Source: Psychrobacillus sp. NEAU-3TGS
GTDB taxonomy: Bacteria > Bacillota > Bacilli > Bacillales_A > Planococcaceae
Assembly (NCBI RefSeq): GCF_029955155.1
Contig: NZ_JAPNOZ010000004.1
Coordinates: 291,085-335,895, forward strand
Length of the DNA stretch: 44,811 nucleotides
Direction: 5' to 3'
Notes under the pieces: generated by a model
Database searches by the model: none
The model's input: only the letters and a program-made list of their open reading frames with translations
What the model was told of the DNA's origin: nothing
Translations under genes and position numbers: made by a program
Shown here: positions 1 through 7,571 of the stretch, one piece after another
How the letters are laid out: each line of letters begins with the position of its first letter
Numbering within the stretch: position 1 is the stretch's first letter

Positions 1-57
1 CTGCGAATATTAAATTCATGGAAAAGGATACACTTTAATGCCTTTCCTCTATATTAT

Positions 58-86
58 TTGCATACAAAATAAATCTTTGATAATAT
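58..86 (+). promoter_or_regulatory. Sigma-A promoter of the mhq-type dioxygenase operon
   Basis: TTGCAT (58-63), a 17-base spacer and TAATAT (81-86) form a good vegetative promoter. Transcription should start near 92-93, so the palindrome at 97-114 lies at the very start of the transcript, a normal position for a repressor site. Confidence 0.6.
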
Positions 87-96
87 ATAACTAATA

Positions 97-114
97 TATC
101 TCGAATTCGAGATA
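97..114. promoter_or_regulatory. MhqR-type operator
   Basis: TATCTCGAATTCGAGATA is a perfect 18-base palindrome just downstream of the -10 element. It matches the inverted repeat known for MhqR, the MarR-family quinone/catechol-sensing repressor of B. subtilis mhqA, mhqED and mhqNOP. The regulator itself is not in the window. The assignment is by motif recall plus the identity of the downstream gene. Confidence 0.75.
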
Positions 115-132
115 AATAAGGAGGGCATAAAT

Positions 133-1100
133 ATGAAATTAGCGGGTATACACCATGTATCAGCCATTACTGGAGATGCAGATAAAAATCATGATTTTTC
201 ACTAGAATATTAGGGATGCGTTTGGTGAAAAAGAGTGTTAATCAGGATAGTACCTCTTCGTATCATTTGTTTTACGCAGATGCAGTAGGGACACCTGGTA
301 CGGATATGACGTACTTTGATATTCCGATGGCAGGCCGAACATATCCTGGAGTATCAAGTATTAGTAATACAGGATTTCGAGTGCAAAGCGATGATGCATT
401 AACGTTTTGGAAAACAAGATTTGAGAAATATGGGGTGCACCATGATCAGATAGTAAAAAGATATGGTAGAAACACGCTTTATTTTGAGGATTTTGAAGGC
501 TCCAGAATGATGCTTGTAGTTGATGATGGGCAAGGGATTCCTTATGGGAAACCATGGGTAAAAGATGAAATCTCTGCTAAAAACGCCATAGTAGGTTTAG
601 GTCCAGTTACATTAACAGTAAGAAAATCGGCTGCAACTGAAAAAGTACTCCAAAGTATACTCGGATTTACACTAGCAGGATCATATCCATCCAAATTAGA
701 AAGTATGCCAGATATTCTTGTATACACTACAGGAGAAGGTGGGCCGGCAGGAGAAGTGCATATCGAAACGCGTACAGATTTGCCTATTGAGCGTCCAGGT
801 CGTGGAAGTGTCCACCATGTGGCATTCCGTGTAACGACAATGGAAGATTATCCAAAATGGGAAGAATTATTGCGCTCTCAGGGATTTACTACTTCAGGGT
901 TAGTTGATCGCTATTATTTTAAATCTATTTACTTTAGAGAACCGAACGGCATTTTATACGAATTGGCAACAGATGAACCGGGGTTCGATTCTGATGAACC
1001 GATGGAAACACTTGGAGAAAAACTTGCATTACCACCTTTTTTAGAACCACAAAGAGCCCAAATAGAAGCTAAGTTGCGTCCGTTGTCAATTAACAAATAA
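133..1100 (+). pseudogene. Ring-cleaving dioxygenase (MhqA/MhqO-like, VOC family), frameshifted
   Basis: The gene encodes a two-module vicinal-oxygen-chelate (glyoxalase-fold) dioxygenase of the MhqA/MhqE/MhqO type, thought to open hydroquinone or catechol rings in quinone detoxification. Translation from ATG 133 (start MKLAGIHHVSAITGDA) carries the first metal-ligand His but stops at TAG 211-213 after 26 residues. The expected continuation (F-Y-T-R-I-L-G-M-R-L) appears in the next frame: the Tyr codon reads T-C instead of TAC at 199-200, so one A is missing after a T run. The rest is open from ATG 216 to 1100 (294 residues), with the second module VHHVAFRV and the terminal ligand region LYELATDEPGF. 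ATG 216 is two bases after the stop, so reinitiation could make the C-terminal part, but without the first His it should be inactive. Sequencing error is the alternative. Confidence 0.85.
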
Positions 1101-1133
1101 GTGTGTTAAAATTCAGAAAAGGAGTGGTAGACA

Positions 1134-1415
1134 ATGGATTTTCAATACAAAGAATTAGGCAATGACGTTTTTGCGTATGAGTATACGCAAGATGGAGAGA
1201 AACTTGGAGAAATAACGTGGACATTACTTGGAGACATTATGGTAATGGATCACACTTTCGTTTCTGATAAGCTAAGAGGTCAAGGTATAGCAAAAAAACT
1301 ACTGGATGCTGCCGCTTCCTATGCTCGCCAAAATAATTTAAAAATGGAGGCTGTATGCTCTTATGTTGTAGCAGTCTTCAATAAATCAGATGAATATAAT
1401 GATGTAAAAGCCTAG
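1134..1415 (+). CDS. Small GNAT-like N-acetyltransferase (YjdJ family)
   Basis: This 93-residue protein is the short stand-alone GNAT type (YjdJ/YidJ-like). The acetyl-CoA binding segment is visible as RGQGIAKKLLDAA near residues 46-58, followed by the family's Cys-Ser-Tyr-Val strand near residue 75. The ribosome site AAGGAG lies 8 bases before ATG. It starts 33 bases after the dioxygenase with no terminator between, so it probably shares the MhqR-controlled transcript. Substrate unknown. A strong terminator follows. Confidence 0.75.
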   Translation: MDFQYKELGNDVFAYEYTQDGEKLGEITWTLLGDIMVMDHTFVSDKLRGQGIAKKLLDAAASYARQNNLKMEAVCSYVVAVFNKSDEYNDVKA

Positions 1416-1421
1416 TAAAAC

Positions 1422-1463
1422 AAAAAGGCAATCCGCTTTATAAATAAGTGGATTGCCTTTTTA
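1422..1463. terminator. Intrinsic terminator, probably bidirectional
   Basis: Stem of AAAGGCAATCC with GGATTGCCTTT, preceded by an A run and followed by a T run. It ends the dioxygenase/GNAT operon and could also serve the small minus-strand ORF at 1475-1573. Confidence 0.8.
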
Positions 1464-1474
1464 TTTTTTGTTTA

Positions 1475-1573
1475 CTAAATCTGTGTAAATAATACCAAGA
1501 TACCTGTTAATACCGAAGCACCTGCCAATGTGTAAAAGAAATCAGTCTGGTTGAATATCAATTTTTTCTCCAT
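1475..1573 (-). CDS. Possible 32-residue membrane miniprotein
   Basis: A short minus-strand frame starts at ATG 1573 and stops at TAG 1477-1475. Its product begins MEKKLIFNQTDFFYTL and ends in a hydrophobic stretch (about residues 13-31) that could be one membrane helix. A good ribosome site, AAAGGATGA, lies 5 bases upstream of ATG, and a terminator follows the stop. I do not recognise the family. The RBS-start-stop-terminator layout argues for a real gene, but the short length keeps confidence low. Confidence 0.4.
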   Translation of the reverse strand: MEKKLIFNQTDFFYTLAGASVLTGILVLFTQI

Positions 1574-1637
1574 CTAATCATCCTTTCTAGAATAAGTGTT
1601 AGTATATAAATACCCAATTATAAAATAATATAAACAG

Positions 1638-1662
1638 GTTTAACCCAAAAGGTTGCGGGAAG
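1638..1662 (+). promoter_or_regulatory. Sigma-B promoter
   Basis: GTTTAA (1638-1643), 13 bases, then GGGAAG (1657-1662) fits the general-stress sigma-B pattern GTTTAA-N12-15-GGGWAW. It lies about 75 bases upstream of the DUF4064 gene. The sigB operon itself is at 36,221-41,068. Confidence 0.65.
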
Positions 1663-1736
1663 ATGAAAAAAGACGAAACTTTTATAAACTGTATTCGTAG
1701 AATAGTTATATTAAAATTTTAATGGAGGTTATCTAT

Positions 1737-2201
1737 ATGTCACGTACTGGAGAAATGGTGTTAGGAGTAATTAGTGCGGTTTTTACTATTATTGCAATTA
1801 TAGGAGTATCCTTTCTAGTTATTAGTGGAAGCGCTGCAATTCAAGACGAGTCAGTAAAGTCTGATATACAACAAGAAATCTTGAATGATCCGAATTTTAC
1901 AGGAGAGGAAGCTGAAATGGTTGTCCAATTTTTGGACGTATTACCGGGAATGTTCAGCACTTTTGGGTGGGGATTTGTTATCGTTCTTGTGATTAGCCTT
2001 GTATTGAATATCGTAGGAATTGTTGCTGTTACTAAAAACAAAAAACCGAAGCTTGCAGGTGCTATGTTTATAATAGCTGGACTATTTGCGGGAATTATTT
2101 CATTGACTTCGATCTTATTGTACATCGCTGCAATTATGTGCTTTGTTCGTAAAGGACCAGCACAATTGACTGATCAAGATGAATACTATAAGACTGTATA
2201 A
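1737..2201 (+). CDS. DUF4064 membrane protein, probable sigma-B regulon member
   Basis: The 154-residue protein begins MSRTGEMVLG and has hydrophobic segments near residues 8-33, 78-103 and 107-135, which matches the small DUF4064 membrane protein family of Firmicutes (function unknown). An upstream in-frame ATG at 1722 lies inside the ribosome site (ATGGAGGTT), so ATG 1737, 8 bases after GGAGG, is taken as the start. A polar, acidic loop (about residues 36-70) separates the first two helices. The sigma-B promoter upstream suggests a role in envelope stress; this is inference. Confidence 0.75.
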   Translation: MSRTGEMVLGVISAVFTIIAIIGVSFLVISGSAAIQDESVKSDIQQEILNDPNFTGEEAEMVVQFLDVLPGMFSTFGWGFVIVLVISLVLNIVGIVAVTKNKKPKLAGAMFIIAGLFAGIISLTSILLYIAAIMCFVRKGPAQLTDQDEYYKTV

Positions 2202-2205
2202 CTAG

Positions 2206-2237
2206 AAAAAACACTAGCTTAATAAGCTGGTGTTTTT
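2206..2237. terminator. Bidirectional terminator between convergent genes
   Basis: AAAACACTAGCTT pairs with AAGCTGGTGTTTT around a short loop, with A and T tracts on either side. It separates the DUF4064 gene from the convergent acetyltransferase, whose stop codon lies inside the hairpin. Confidence 0.8.
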
Positions 2238-2710
2238 AATAGGTACATGTATTTTGCGGTAGTTAATGGATGCCCCTCAAAATATTCGTCAAATTCTTCT
2301 AAGCATTCAAAACCAAATTTTTCATAGAAAAAACGAGCATTTTGATTTTCTCCTTCTACATAAACGAATAATTGGCGGCCAGAATGCATTTCCTCTAAGC
2401 CAGCTTGAATTAACTTTTTACCGTAGCCAAGCTGTTGATACTCGGGCAAGATATAAATGGCAGTTAGTTCTGCATCACCATCTTCATCTACATATGTAAA
2501 GCTAGCAAATCCAACTGGCTGTCCTTGATATTCAGCGATTAAAAAAATAGTTTTTTCCATTCGTTTCGCAAGCATTGTATTCGAATACGCTTTTTCTAGA
2601 AAAAGGGATTGTATATTATCAGGAATAATACCTTTATATGTTTCGTTCCAACTGATCTTTGCGATTTGTTGTACAGTTGAAATATCTTCTAACGTCGTCG
2701 CCCTAATCAT
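2219..2710 (-). CDS. GNAT family N-acetyltransferase (PaiA-like)
   Basis: A full-length 163-residue GNAT enzyme. The N-terminus MIRATTLEDISTVQQIA is the usual first strand and helix. The acetyl-CoA motif is AIYILPEYQQLGYGKKL (about residues 85-101), and NARFFYEKFGF (about 124-134) is the C-terminal motif. Overall layout resembles the spermidine/spermine acetyltransferase PaiA and related enzymes, but the substrate cannot be read from the sequence. The ribosome site GAGGTGA precedes ATG 2710. It is transcribed alone. Confidence 0.8.
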   Translation of the reverse strand: MIRATTLEDISTVQQIAKISWNETYKGIIPDNIQSLFLEKAYSNTMLAKRMEKTIFLIAEYQGQPVGFASFTYVDEDGDAELTAIYILPEYQQLGYGKKLIQAGLEEMHSGRQLFVYVEGENQNARFFYEKFGFECLEEFDEYFEGHPLTTAKYMYLLKTPAY

Positions 2711-2819
2711 TCGAACTCACCTCTAAATTCTTTTTGTTATCATATCAAAAATACGAGCAATCTTCTACCAATAAGTAGAATAAAAACACAAGCTTCTTAT
2801 TTTTGTAGTGAAAATTAAA

Positions 2820-2844
2820 GTTTAAGTGGTGTAAAAGAGGGTAT
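2820..2844 (+). promoter_or_regulatory. Sigma-B promoter (perfect match)
   Basis: GTTTAA (2820-2825), 13 bases, GGGTAT (2839-2844): both elements match the sigma-B consensus exactly. The start of transcription should be near 2850, 40 bases before the small stress-type gene at 2889. Confidence 0.8.
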
Positions 2845-2888
2845 ATATTAACAGGTAATAGAATAAGGAGAACTCGGAGGTAATTTAA

Positions 2889-3185
2889 ATGGCAAAAAAT
2901 AAATCATTATTATTAGCAGGTCTTGCAGCGGGGGCATATGCCTATTTTAGAAAAAAAGAAAATCGAGACAAAGCGATGGTAGCGTTTAACAATACAAAGG
3001 CAAAAGTAAATTCCTATATGGAAGCTCAAAAGCATAATAACTCAGATTTAACTACAGCAGGTAACCCAGATCCTCAAGATGTCCAAGATAACAAAATGGT
3101 ATCTGAAGGGGCTATGACAAGTGTCCAGTATTATAATGAAGAAGTACAAGATAACACTAAAAAATCCGAAGAAGTTACAAATTAA
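2889..3185 (+). CDS. YtxH-like small envelope protein, probable general-stress gene
   Basis: This 98-residue protein has a short hydrophobic N-terminus (about residues 5-20, LLLAGLAAGAYAYF) followed at once by a basic patch (RKKENRDK) and then a long polar, Asn/Gln/Asp-rich tail, the same plan as YtxH-type general stress proteins. I assign no biochemical function. The start follows a GGAGG ribosome site (2876-2880). The perfect sigma-B promoter upstream is the strongest clue to its role. It is monocistronic, ending at a terminator. Confidence 0.7.
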   Translation: MAKNKSLLLAGLAAGAYAYFRKKENRDKAMVAFNNTKAKVNSYMEAQKHNNSDLTTAGNPDPQDVQDNKMVSEGAMTSVQYYNEEVQDNTKKSEEVTN

Positions 3186-3211
3186 AAGTGCCTATTAAGG
3201 GCACTTTTTAA
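3184..3211. terminator. Terminator, probably bidirectional
   Basis: AAAAGTGCC pairs with GGCACTTTT around a short AT loop. It lies between the YtxH-like gene and the convergent MFS gene. Confidence 0.75.
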
Positions 3212-3224
3212 TTTGCCAGAGTCT

Positions 3225-4361
3225 TTACTTTTTATTGATTAAAATTGATAAACCAGATATTATGAGTAAAATAATTCCCGTTAGGAAAAAGCCGTCATTG
3301 GCAGTTAACTCTAAATAACCAGTCACACTCGATCCTGCTACAACCCCAACAGAGAAAAAGGCATAGAAATAACCATACGCTTTGCCCCGGTTAGAAGAAT
3401 GTGTAGAATCGATTAATAGTGAATTAATAGAAGGGAATAAAAACGCAAAGCCGACCCCATATAAACCCATCCAAATATACATAAACAACAATATCTCCGT
3501 TTGTCCTAAAAGCAACATACTTATACCCATAAGAGACATTCCGAAAGCCAGCGTCTTCACAGGCTTTACCAGATCGAAAATACGATTCGTTGGCATAATA
3601 AAAACCAGAATTGCGACAAATCCGAAGGTACTTAATAGCAAACCGCTAGTTTTCGTATCAAATCCGAGATGTAATATCTTTAATGGTAGCATATAAGCTA
3701 ATACGCCTTGCGAAAACATTAAGAAAAATGCTCCTGCAAAAGCTTTTACAAGTCCAGCTTCCTGAAAAAAATGGCGAATAGAAATAGTAGGAGTTGACTT
3801 AGGAATGGTGGTTTGTCTACGTATTGTAATGGATCTTAAAAGAAAAATCGATAAAATGCTTAACATAAGCATAACGCAAGCCGTAATACTAAGTACAAAT
3901 ACTTCGCTTTTCTTACTAGCAATAATTCCGCTCATAGCTGGACCTACTATAGCAGCTAATCCAACAAATGCACCAGATAGTGCCACCCCTTTCCCACGTT
4001 TTTCGCTAGCTGTTTGGTTAGCCGAAAAAGTAAAAGATGCAGGTACGATAAATCCTGCAACCAAACCGTGGATAAATCGTATGAATAATAAACCAATTGG
4101 TTCTGTTACCAAATGATACAAAAATAATGCAACGCTAGTAGTAAATAAACCAAATAGTAGAACGTAATAGGGACCTTTTTTATCAGTCAAGAATCCAGAA
4201 ATAATGTTACCGATTGTATTGGCGAAAGAATACATGCCTACAACTAAGCCGGTTATAAATGGAGTTGCACCTAGTTTATTAGCATAAGGACTCATAATCG
4301 GCAATTGTGTAAACAGATCAAAAAATGAGAAAAAGATAATGATATAAACAAATAAGCGCAA
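3225..4361 (-). CDS. MFS transporter (DHA1-type drug/metabolite exporter)
   Basis: This 378-residue protein is hydrophobic throughout, consistent with the 12-helix major facilitator fold. The loop 2-3 signature is visible as SGFLTDKKGPYYVLLFG (about residues 55-71) and RFIHGLVAGFIVPA (about 94-107) matches the helix-4 region of DHA1 exporters. The start is TTG 4361, seven bases after AGAGGATC. It stands alone; no neighbour indicates a substrate. The 312-base gap upstream contains no other gene. Confidence 0.75.
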   Translation of the reverse strand: MRLFVYIIIFFSFFDLFTQLPIMSPYANKLGATPFITGLVVGMYSFANTIGNIISGFLTDKKGPYYVLLFGLFTTSVALFLYHLVTEPIGLLFIRFIHGLVAGFIVPASFTFSANQTASEKRGKGVALSGAFVGLAAIVGPAMSGIIASKKSEVFVLSITACVMLMLSILSIFLLRSITIRRQTTIPKSTPTISIRHFFQEAGLVKAFAGAFFLMFSQGVLAYMLPLKILHLGFDTKTSGLLLSTFGFVAILVFIMPTNRIFDLVKPVKTLAFGMSLMGISMLLLGQTEILLFMYIWMGLYGVGFAFLFPSINSLLIDSTHSSNRGKAYGYFYAFFSVGVVAGSSVTGYLELTANDGFFLTGIILLIISGLSILINKK

Positions 4362-4673
4362 TTTAGATCCTCTTTTCTATATCGAACTATTCCTTAGTTT
4401 AGCATTTAGATCTGCTTCACACTAGAAACGGGAAATAATATTTGGATAGTATAAATATTTATAGAGGATAATTGAAAAATAGTGGAAAATGACGAAATAA
4501 ACTATAGTATACATATAATTATGTTTATATAATAACAAAGGAAATTTATGTGAAAAATATCACTTCTTTTAAGTGATAATATTTTAAACTTCCAGTATAA
4601 TGATATAAAGTGATTCTGTATTCCTAAAGTACGAATTCCAAAAGTACTAGACGAAAAGAAAGATGAGGTTTGT
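4362..4673. other. Intergenic region with an 8-bp hairpin
   Basis: There is no convincing coding frame here. TATCACTT and AAGTGATA (4558-4565 and 4571-4578) form a hairpin or operator-like palindrome about 100 bases upstream of the AraC gene. A TATAAT at 4595-4600 may be the -10 of that gene, but no clear -35 matches it. Confidence 0.4.
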
Positions 4674-5465
4674 ATGTATAGCAAAGAGAAAATATTTTTG
4701 GAGTATTTCTCCAAGTCTTATAACAAAGAAATGGGTGTCACCAATAGAATCGAAGGACTAGATCAGTTTTTCGAATTAGAGAAGAAGTTATTTCTACATA
4801 TGTTTTCATATGAAATAGAAGAAGCAAAAGCAGTATTGAGAAAAATGATTGACTTAATCATTGCTAGAACTGGAAAACAAATGATATTAAATGTGAAAAA
4901 TTACTATATTCAATTAGCATCCATTATGGCGAGAAAGCTTTACGAAAACCAAGTACCTACTGATAAAGTAATGGCCTTTAATATTGCAAGCGTTGATATT
5001 ATTGATACACAAATGAATGATGCTCAATTTCTCCAATGTGCAGATGAGCTAGTAGAATTTTTTGTTTTGGTCATCACAGAGAGGAAAAAACCCTCCTTCG
5101 GTCACCAAACAGTGAATAAAGTAATATTATTTATCAACGATGGGATTGAGACTAGTTTAACGGTGGAGGATATTGCAAATCATTTCAATATTAGTACAAG
5201 CCATTTGTCTCGTATATTCAGAGAACATACTGGTGTAACTTTAGTGGAGTATTTAAATATTCGTAAAGTTGAAGAATGTCAGTTTTTTTTACGGCACACG
5301 AACAAACCTATTTTGGATATTTCAGATGCATTCCATTTTTGCAACCAAAGTTACTTCACGCGTATTTTTAAAAAATATACAGGTGTTACACCTAAACAAT
5401 TTAGAAATCATCTGGAACATCCGACCTTTAAATATGTTTTCCCTAATGAGCCTAAATCACTTTAG
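4674..5465 (+). CDS. AraC/XylS family transcriptional regulator
   Basis: A 263-residue regulator. The C-terminal hundred residues hold the double helix-turn-helix of the AraC family: VEDIANHFNISTSHLSRIFR (about residues 162-181), then a linker helix, then ILDISDAFHFCNQSYFTRIF and the family-closing KKYTGVTPKQFR. The N-terminal ~150 residues are alpha-helical looking, with no recognised ligand domain, so the signal is unknown. ATG 4674 follows a weak AGATGAGG site. The next gene, yidC, has its own promoter, so this is probably monocistronic. Confidence 0.8.
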   Translation: MYSKEKIFLEYFSKSYNKEMGVTNRIEGLDQFFELEKKLFLHMFSYEIEEAKAVLRKMIDLIIARTGKQMILNVKNYYIQLASIMARKLYENQVPTDKVMAFNIASVDIIDTQMNDAQFLQCADELVEFFVLVITERKKPSFGHQTVNKVILFINDGIETSLTVEDIANHFNISTSHLSRIFREHTGVTLVEYLNIRKVEECQFFLRHTNKPILDISDAFHFCNQSYFTRIFKKYTGVTPKQFRNHLEHPTFKYVFPNEPKSL

Positions 5466-5467
5466 AT

Positions 5468-5497
5468 TTGATAAATAGCTTCATAGTGATGTATACT
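5468..5497 (+). promoter_or_regulatory. Sigma-A promoter for the yidC-type gene
   Basis: TTGATA (5468-5473), 18 bases, TATACT (5492-5497). The transcript would begin near 5504, about 25 bases before the TTG start. Confidence 0.5.
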
Positions 5498-5528
5498 CTG
5501 TATAGTTTGATAATTGTAGGTGAATGAA

Positions 5529-6296
5529 TTGAAAAAGAAGATTAGTTTACTTTCTATTCTTGTATTCGCAGCCCTTGTATTAGGTGGATGCGCAGGAGTA
5601 GAAAACAAAGAGGGTACTTTTTACAATATATTTGTTCGACCTTTTGAATTTTTGATACATTTCTTTGGTGAAATGTTCAATGGTAGCTATGGGCTAGCGA
5701 TTATCGCTATCACAGTTATTATCCGTTTTGCACTTATGCCATTAATGCTTAGAAACTATAAGCATCAGCAAGGCATGAAAGAAAAAATGGACAAATTGAA
5801 ACCAGAAATGGATGAAATTCAAAAGAAATTAAAAGAAACAAAATCTAAAGAAGAACAAATGGCTTTACAACAAGAAATGATGGGTCTATATCGCAAACAT
5901 GGTGTAAATCCATTGAATATGGGTTGCTTGCCAATGCTTATTCAAATGCCTATTGTAATGGGATTATACTTTGCTATTTCGCATTCAACAGAGATTAAAG
6001 CCCATCCGTTTTTATGGTTTAACTTAGGTTCTCCTGATATCGCGATGACACTTATAGCGGGAGCAGTGTATTTCATTCAAGCGAAAGTATCATTATGGAC
6101 AGTACCAGAACAACAAAAGCAACAAATGAAGATGATGATTTATATTTCTCCTATTATGATTATGTTCATCTCGTTCAGCTCAATGGCAGCATTGCCACTT
6201 TATTGGGCAGTTGGTGGGCTATTATTAATATTCCAAACATACTTGGGAAGAAAATTCTATTCTAATCATCCAGAGAAAGCGAAAGAATCAGTATAA
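5529..6296 (+). CDS. yidC: Membrane protein insertase YidC/OxaA (SpoIIIJ-type lipoprotein)
   Basis: YidC inserts and folds membrane proteins alone or with SecYEG; in spore formers the SpoIIIJ paralogue also supports sigma-G activity in the forespore. The 255-residue product begins with a lipoprotein signal ending in the lipobox LGGC (Cys21). It keeps the conserved groove arginine (Arg65, in TVIIRFALMP), the charged coiled cytoplasmic loop (about residues 78-120) and a Met-rich C-terminal half. TTG 5529 is preferred because TAGGTGA lies 5 bases before it; the in-frame GTG 5520 overlaps that site. It is not next to rnpA-jag, so it may be a second YidC (YqjG/MisCB-type) rather than the housekeeping copy. 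Confidence 0.9.
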   Translation: MKKKISLLSILVFAALVLGGCAGVENKEGTFYNIFVRPFEFLIHFFGEMFNGSYGLAIIAITVIIRFALMPLMLRNYKHQQGMKEKMDKLKPEMDEIQKKLKETKSKEEQMALQQEMMGLYRKHGVNPLNMGCLPMLIQMPIVMGLYFAISHSTEIKAHPFLWFNLGSPDIAMTLIAGAVYFIQAKVSLWTVPEQQKQQMKMMIYISPIMIMFISFSSMAALPLYWAVGGLLLIFQTYLGRKFYSNHPEKAKESV

Positions 6297-6326
6297 AAAA
6301 CGAAGCTTTTATAGCTTCGTTTTTTC
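6295..6326 (+). terminator. Intrinsic terminator after yidC
   Basis: ACGAAGCT and AGCTTCGT form the stem with a five-base loop, followed by six T. Confidence 0.85.
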
Positions 6327-6342
6327 TTGTGAGGTGTATGAA

Positions 6343-6588
6343 ATGAAAAGAAATTGGATTTTTGGTATTTTAATTGTAGGAGCAGCAATTACTGCCTTAG
6401 TGTTTATCGTATTAGGTAATTTAAACCTAGCAGTTTTATTTATGACAGCTATTTTTGCACTTAGTAATGGCTACCGTGCGATTAGTTTTAAGGAAAAAGG
6501 ATTTCCACGCGAGGCAAAGTGGATGAGAACGATGGCAATAGTATTTACTATCCTGTTTTTCGTCGTTTTAGGATTAATATTATTTTAA
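6343..6588 (+). CDS. Small two-to-three-helix membrane protein of unknown function
   Basis: This 81-residue protein has hydrophobic segments near residues 5-24, 27-43 and 62-81, separated by the positive loop ISFKEKGFPREAKW. I do not recognise the family. ATG 6343 lies 6 bases after GAGGTG; the in-frame GTG 6334 is part of that ribosome site. Transcription probably depends on read-through of the yidC terminator or on a weak promoter I cannot see. A terminator follows. Confidence 0.65.
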   Translation: MKRNWIFGILIVGAAITALVFIVLGNLNLAVLFMTAIFALSNGYRAISFKEKGFPREAKWMRTMAIVFTILFFVVLGLILF

Positions 6589-6590
6589 AG

Positions 6591-6624
6591 ATGCGTTTAC
6601 CTGAGAAAGGTAGACGTATTTTTA
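6591..6624 (+). terminator. Intrinsic terminator
   Basis: TGCGTTTACC pairs with GGTAGACGTA (with G-T pairs) around TGAGAAA, followed by a T-rich tail. Confidence 0.65.
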
Positions 6625-6708
6625 TTTTAAGGAAGATAGTCTAGCGAATTATTCAGGAAAAAATGGTAAACTAGAAGTATCGTTAGTGGAAAGAAGGAAG
6701 ACGAGTAC

Positions 6709-7533
6709 ATGAAGTCAAGATATAGTATGTTACAAAAGAAGAAAAGAAAATGGCCTTATATTGTTTCAGGATCCATTTTAGGAGTTTTAATAGTAGCAAT
6801 TGTCGGGTGGATTTGGTGGAATGACTGGGATATAGATAAAAGTATAGCTGCATTAGGAATTTCCCTTAAAGCAGAGGAGTCTGTACCCGTAGAGGAAAAA
6901 CCAGTAGAAGAACCAGTAGAAGAAGAACCGGTTGTAGAAACCCCAACTGTTGTGGAACCTGAAGTTGATATGTCAGGAGCAAAAGGGTATGTGGGCAACG
7001 AAACATTGCCGGAAGAACCAACTTATGTGGAAGGGATATTGATTGCAAGTAAAAAATATCCATTGCCATCTACTTATGCACCAGGGGAAAGCAAGGAAGC
7101 AAGAGCTGCTTTTGAGGAAATGGCAGCAGAAGCTAAACTTTCTGGCTATGAGTTGGTTGCATTTAGTACGTATCGTTCGTTTGAATATCAAACAACTCTA
7201 TATGAAAAGTATGTAAGTAATGATGGTCAAGAGGCAGCCGATCGCTATAGTGCCAGACCAGGCTATTCTGAACATCAAACAGGGCTTGCTTTCGATATAG
7301 GAGAAAAGCATTTTGAACAACATTTTGCTAGAGAGAGCTTTGGAGAAACAGAAGCTGGCAAATGGGTGGCTGCCAACGCCCATAAGTATGGTTTTATCAT
7401 GCGCTATCCAAATGGAAAAGAAAAAATCACTGGATATATGTACGAACCATGGCATTTCCGATATGTAGGTAAAGAGCTTGCCCCAAAGGTTTTTGAAGCA
7501 GGAATAACGTTAGAAGAATATTTCAACTTATAA
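6709..7533 (+). CDS. D-Ala-D-Ala carboxypeptidase, VanY/M15B family (YodJ-like)
   Basis: A membrane-anchored peptidoglycan carboxypeptidase of 274 residues. A signal anchor at about residues 15-36 is followed by a Glu/Pro/Val-rich low-complexity linker (58-86) that probably spans the wall, then the M15B catalytic domain. The zinc ligands and catalytic residues are visible: SEHQTGLAFDIG supplies His189 and Asp196, EPWHFRYVG supplies Glu246 and His249, and FSTYRSFEYQ carries the conserved Arg156. B. subtilis YodJ/LdcB has the same layout. No VanR/S genes are near, so a role in wall maturation rather than glycopeptide resistance is likely. Confidence 0.85.
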   Translation: MKSRYSMLQKKKRKWPYIVSGSILGVLIVAIVGWIWWNDWDIDKSIAALGISLKAEESVPVEEKPVEEPVEEEPVVETPTVVEPEVDMSGAKGYVGNETLPEEPTYVEGILIASKKYPLPSTYAPGESKEARAAFEEMAAEAKLSGYELVAFSTYRSFEYQTTLYEKYVSNDGQEAADRYSARPGYSEHQTGLAFDIGEKHFEQHFARESFGETEAGKWVAANAHKYGFIMRYPNGKEKITGYMYEPWHFRYVGKELAPKVFEAGITLEEYFNL

Positions 7534-7536
7534 ATG

Positions 7537-7571
7537 AAAAGAGGTTTCCGACTTTGGAAACCTCTTTTTTA
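7537..7571. terminator. Bidirectional terminator
   Basis: AAAGAGGTTTCC pairs with GGAAACCTCTTT around GACTTT. It lies between the convergent carboxypeptidase and cardiolipin synthase genes. Confidence 0.85.
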
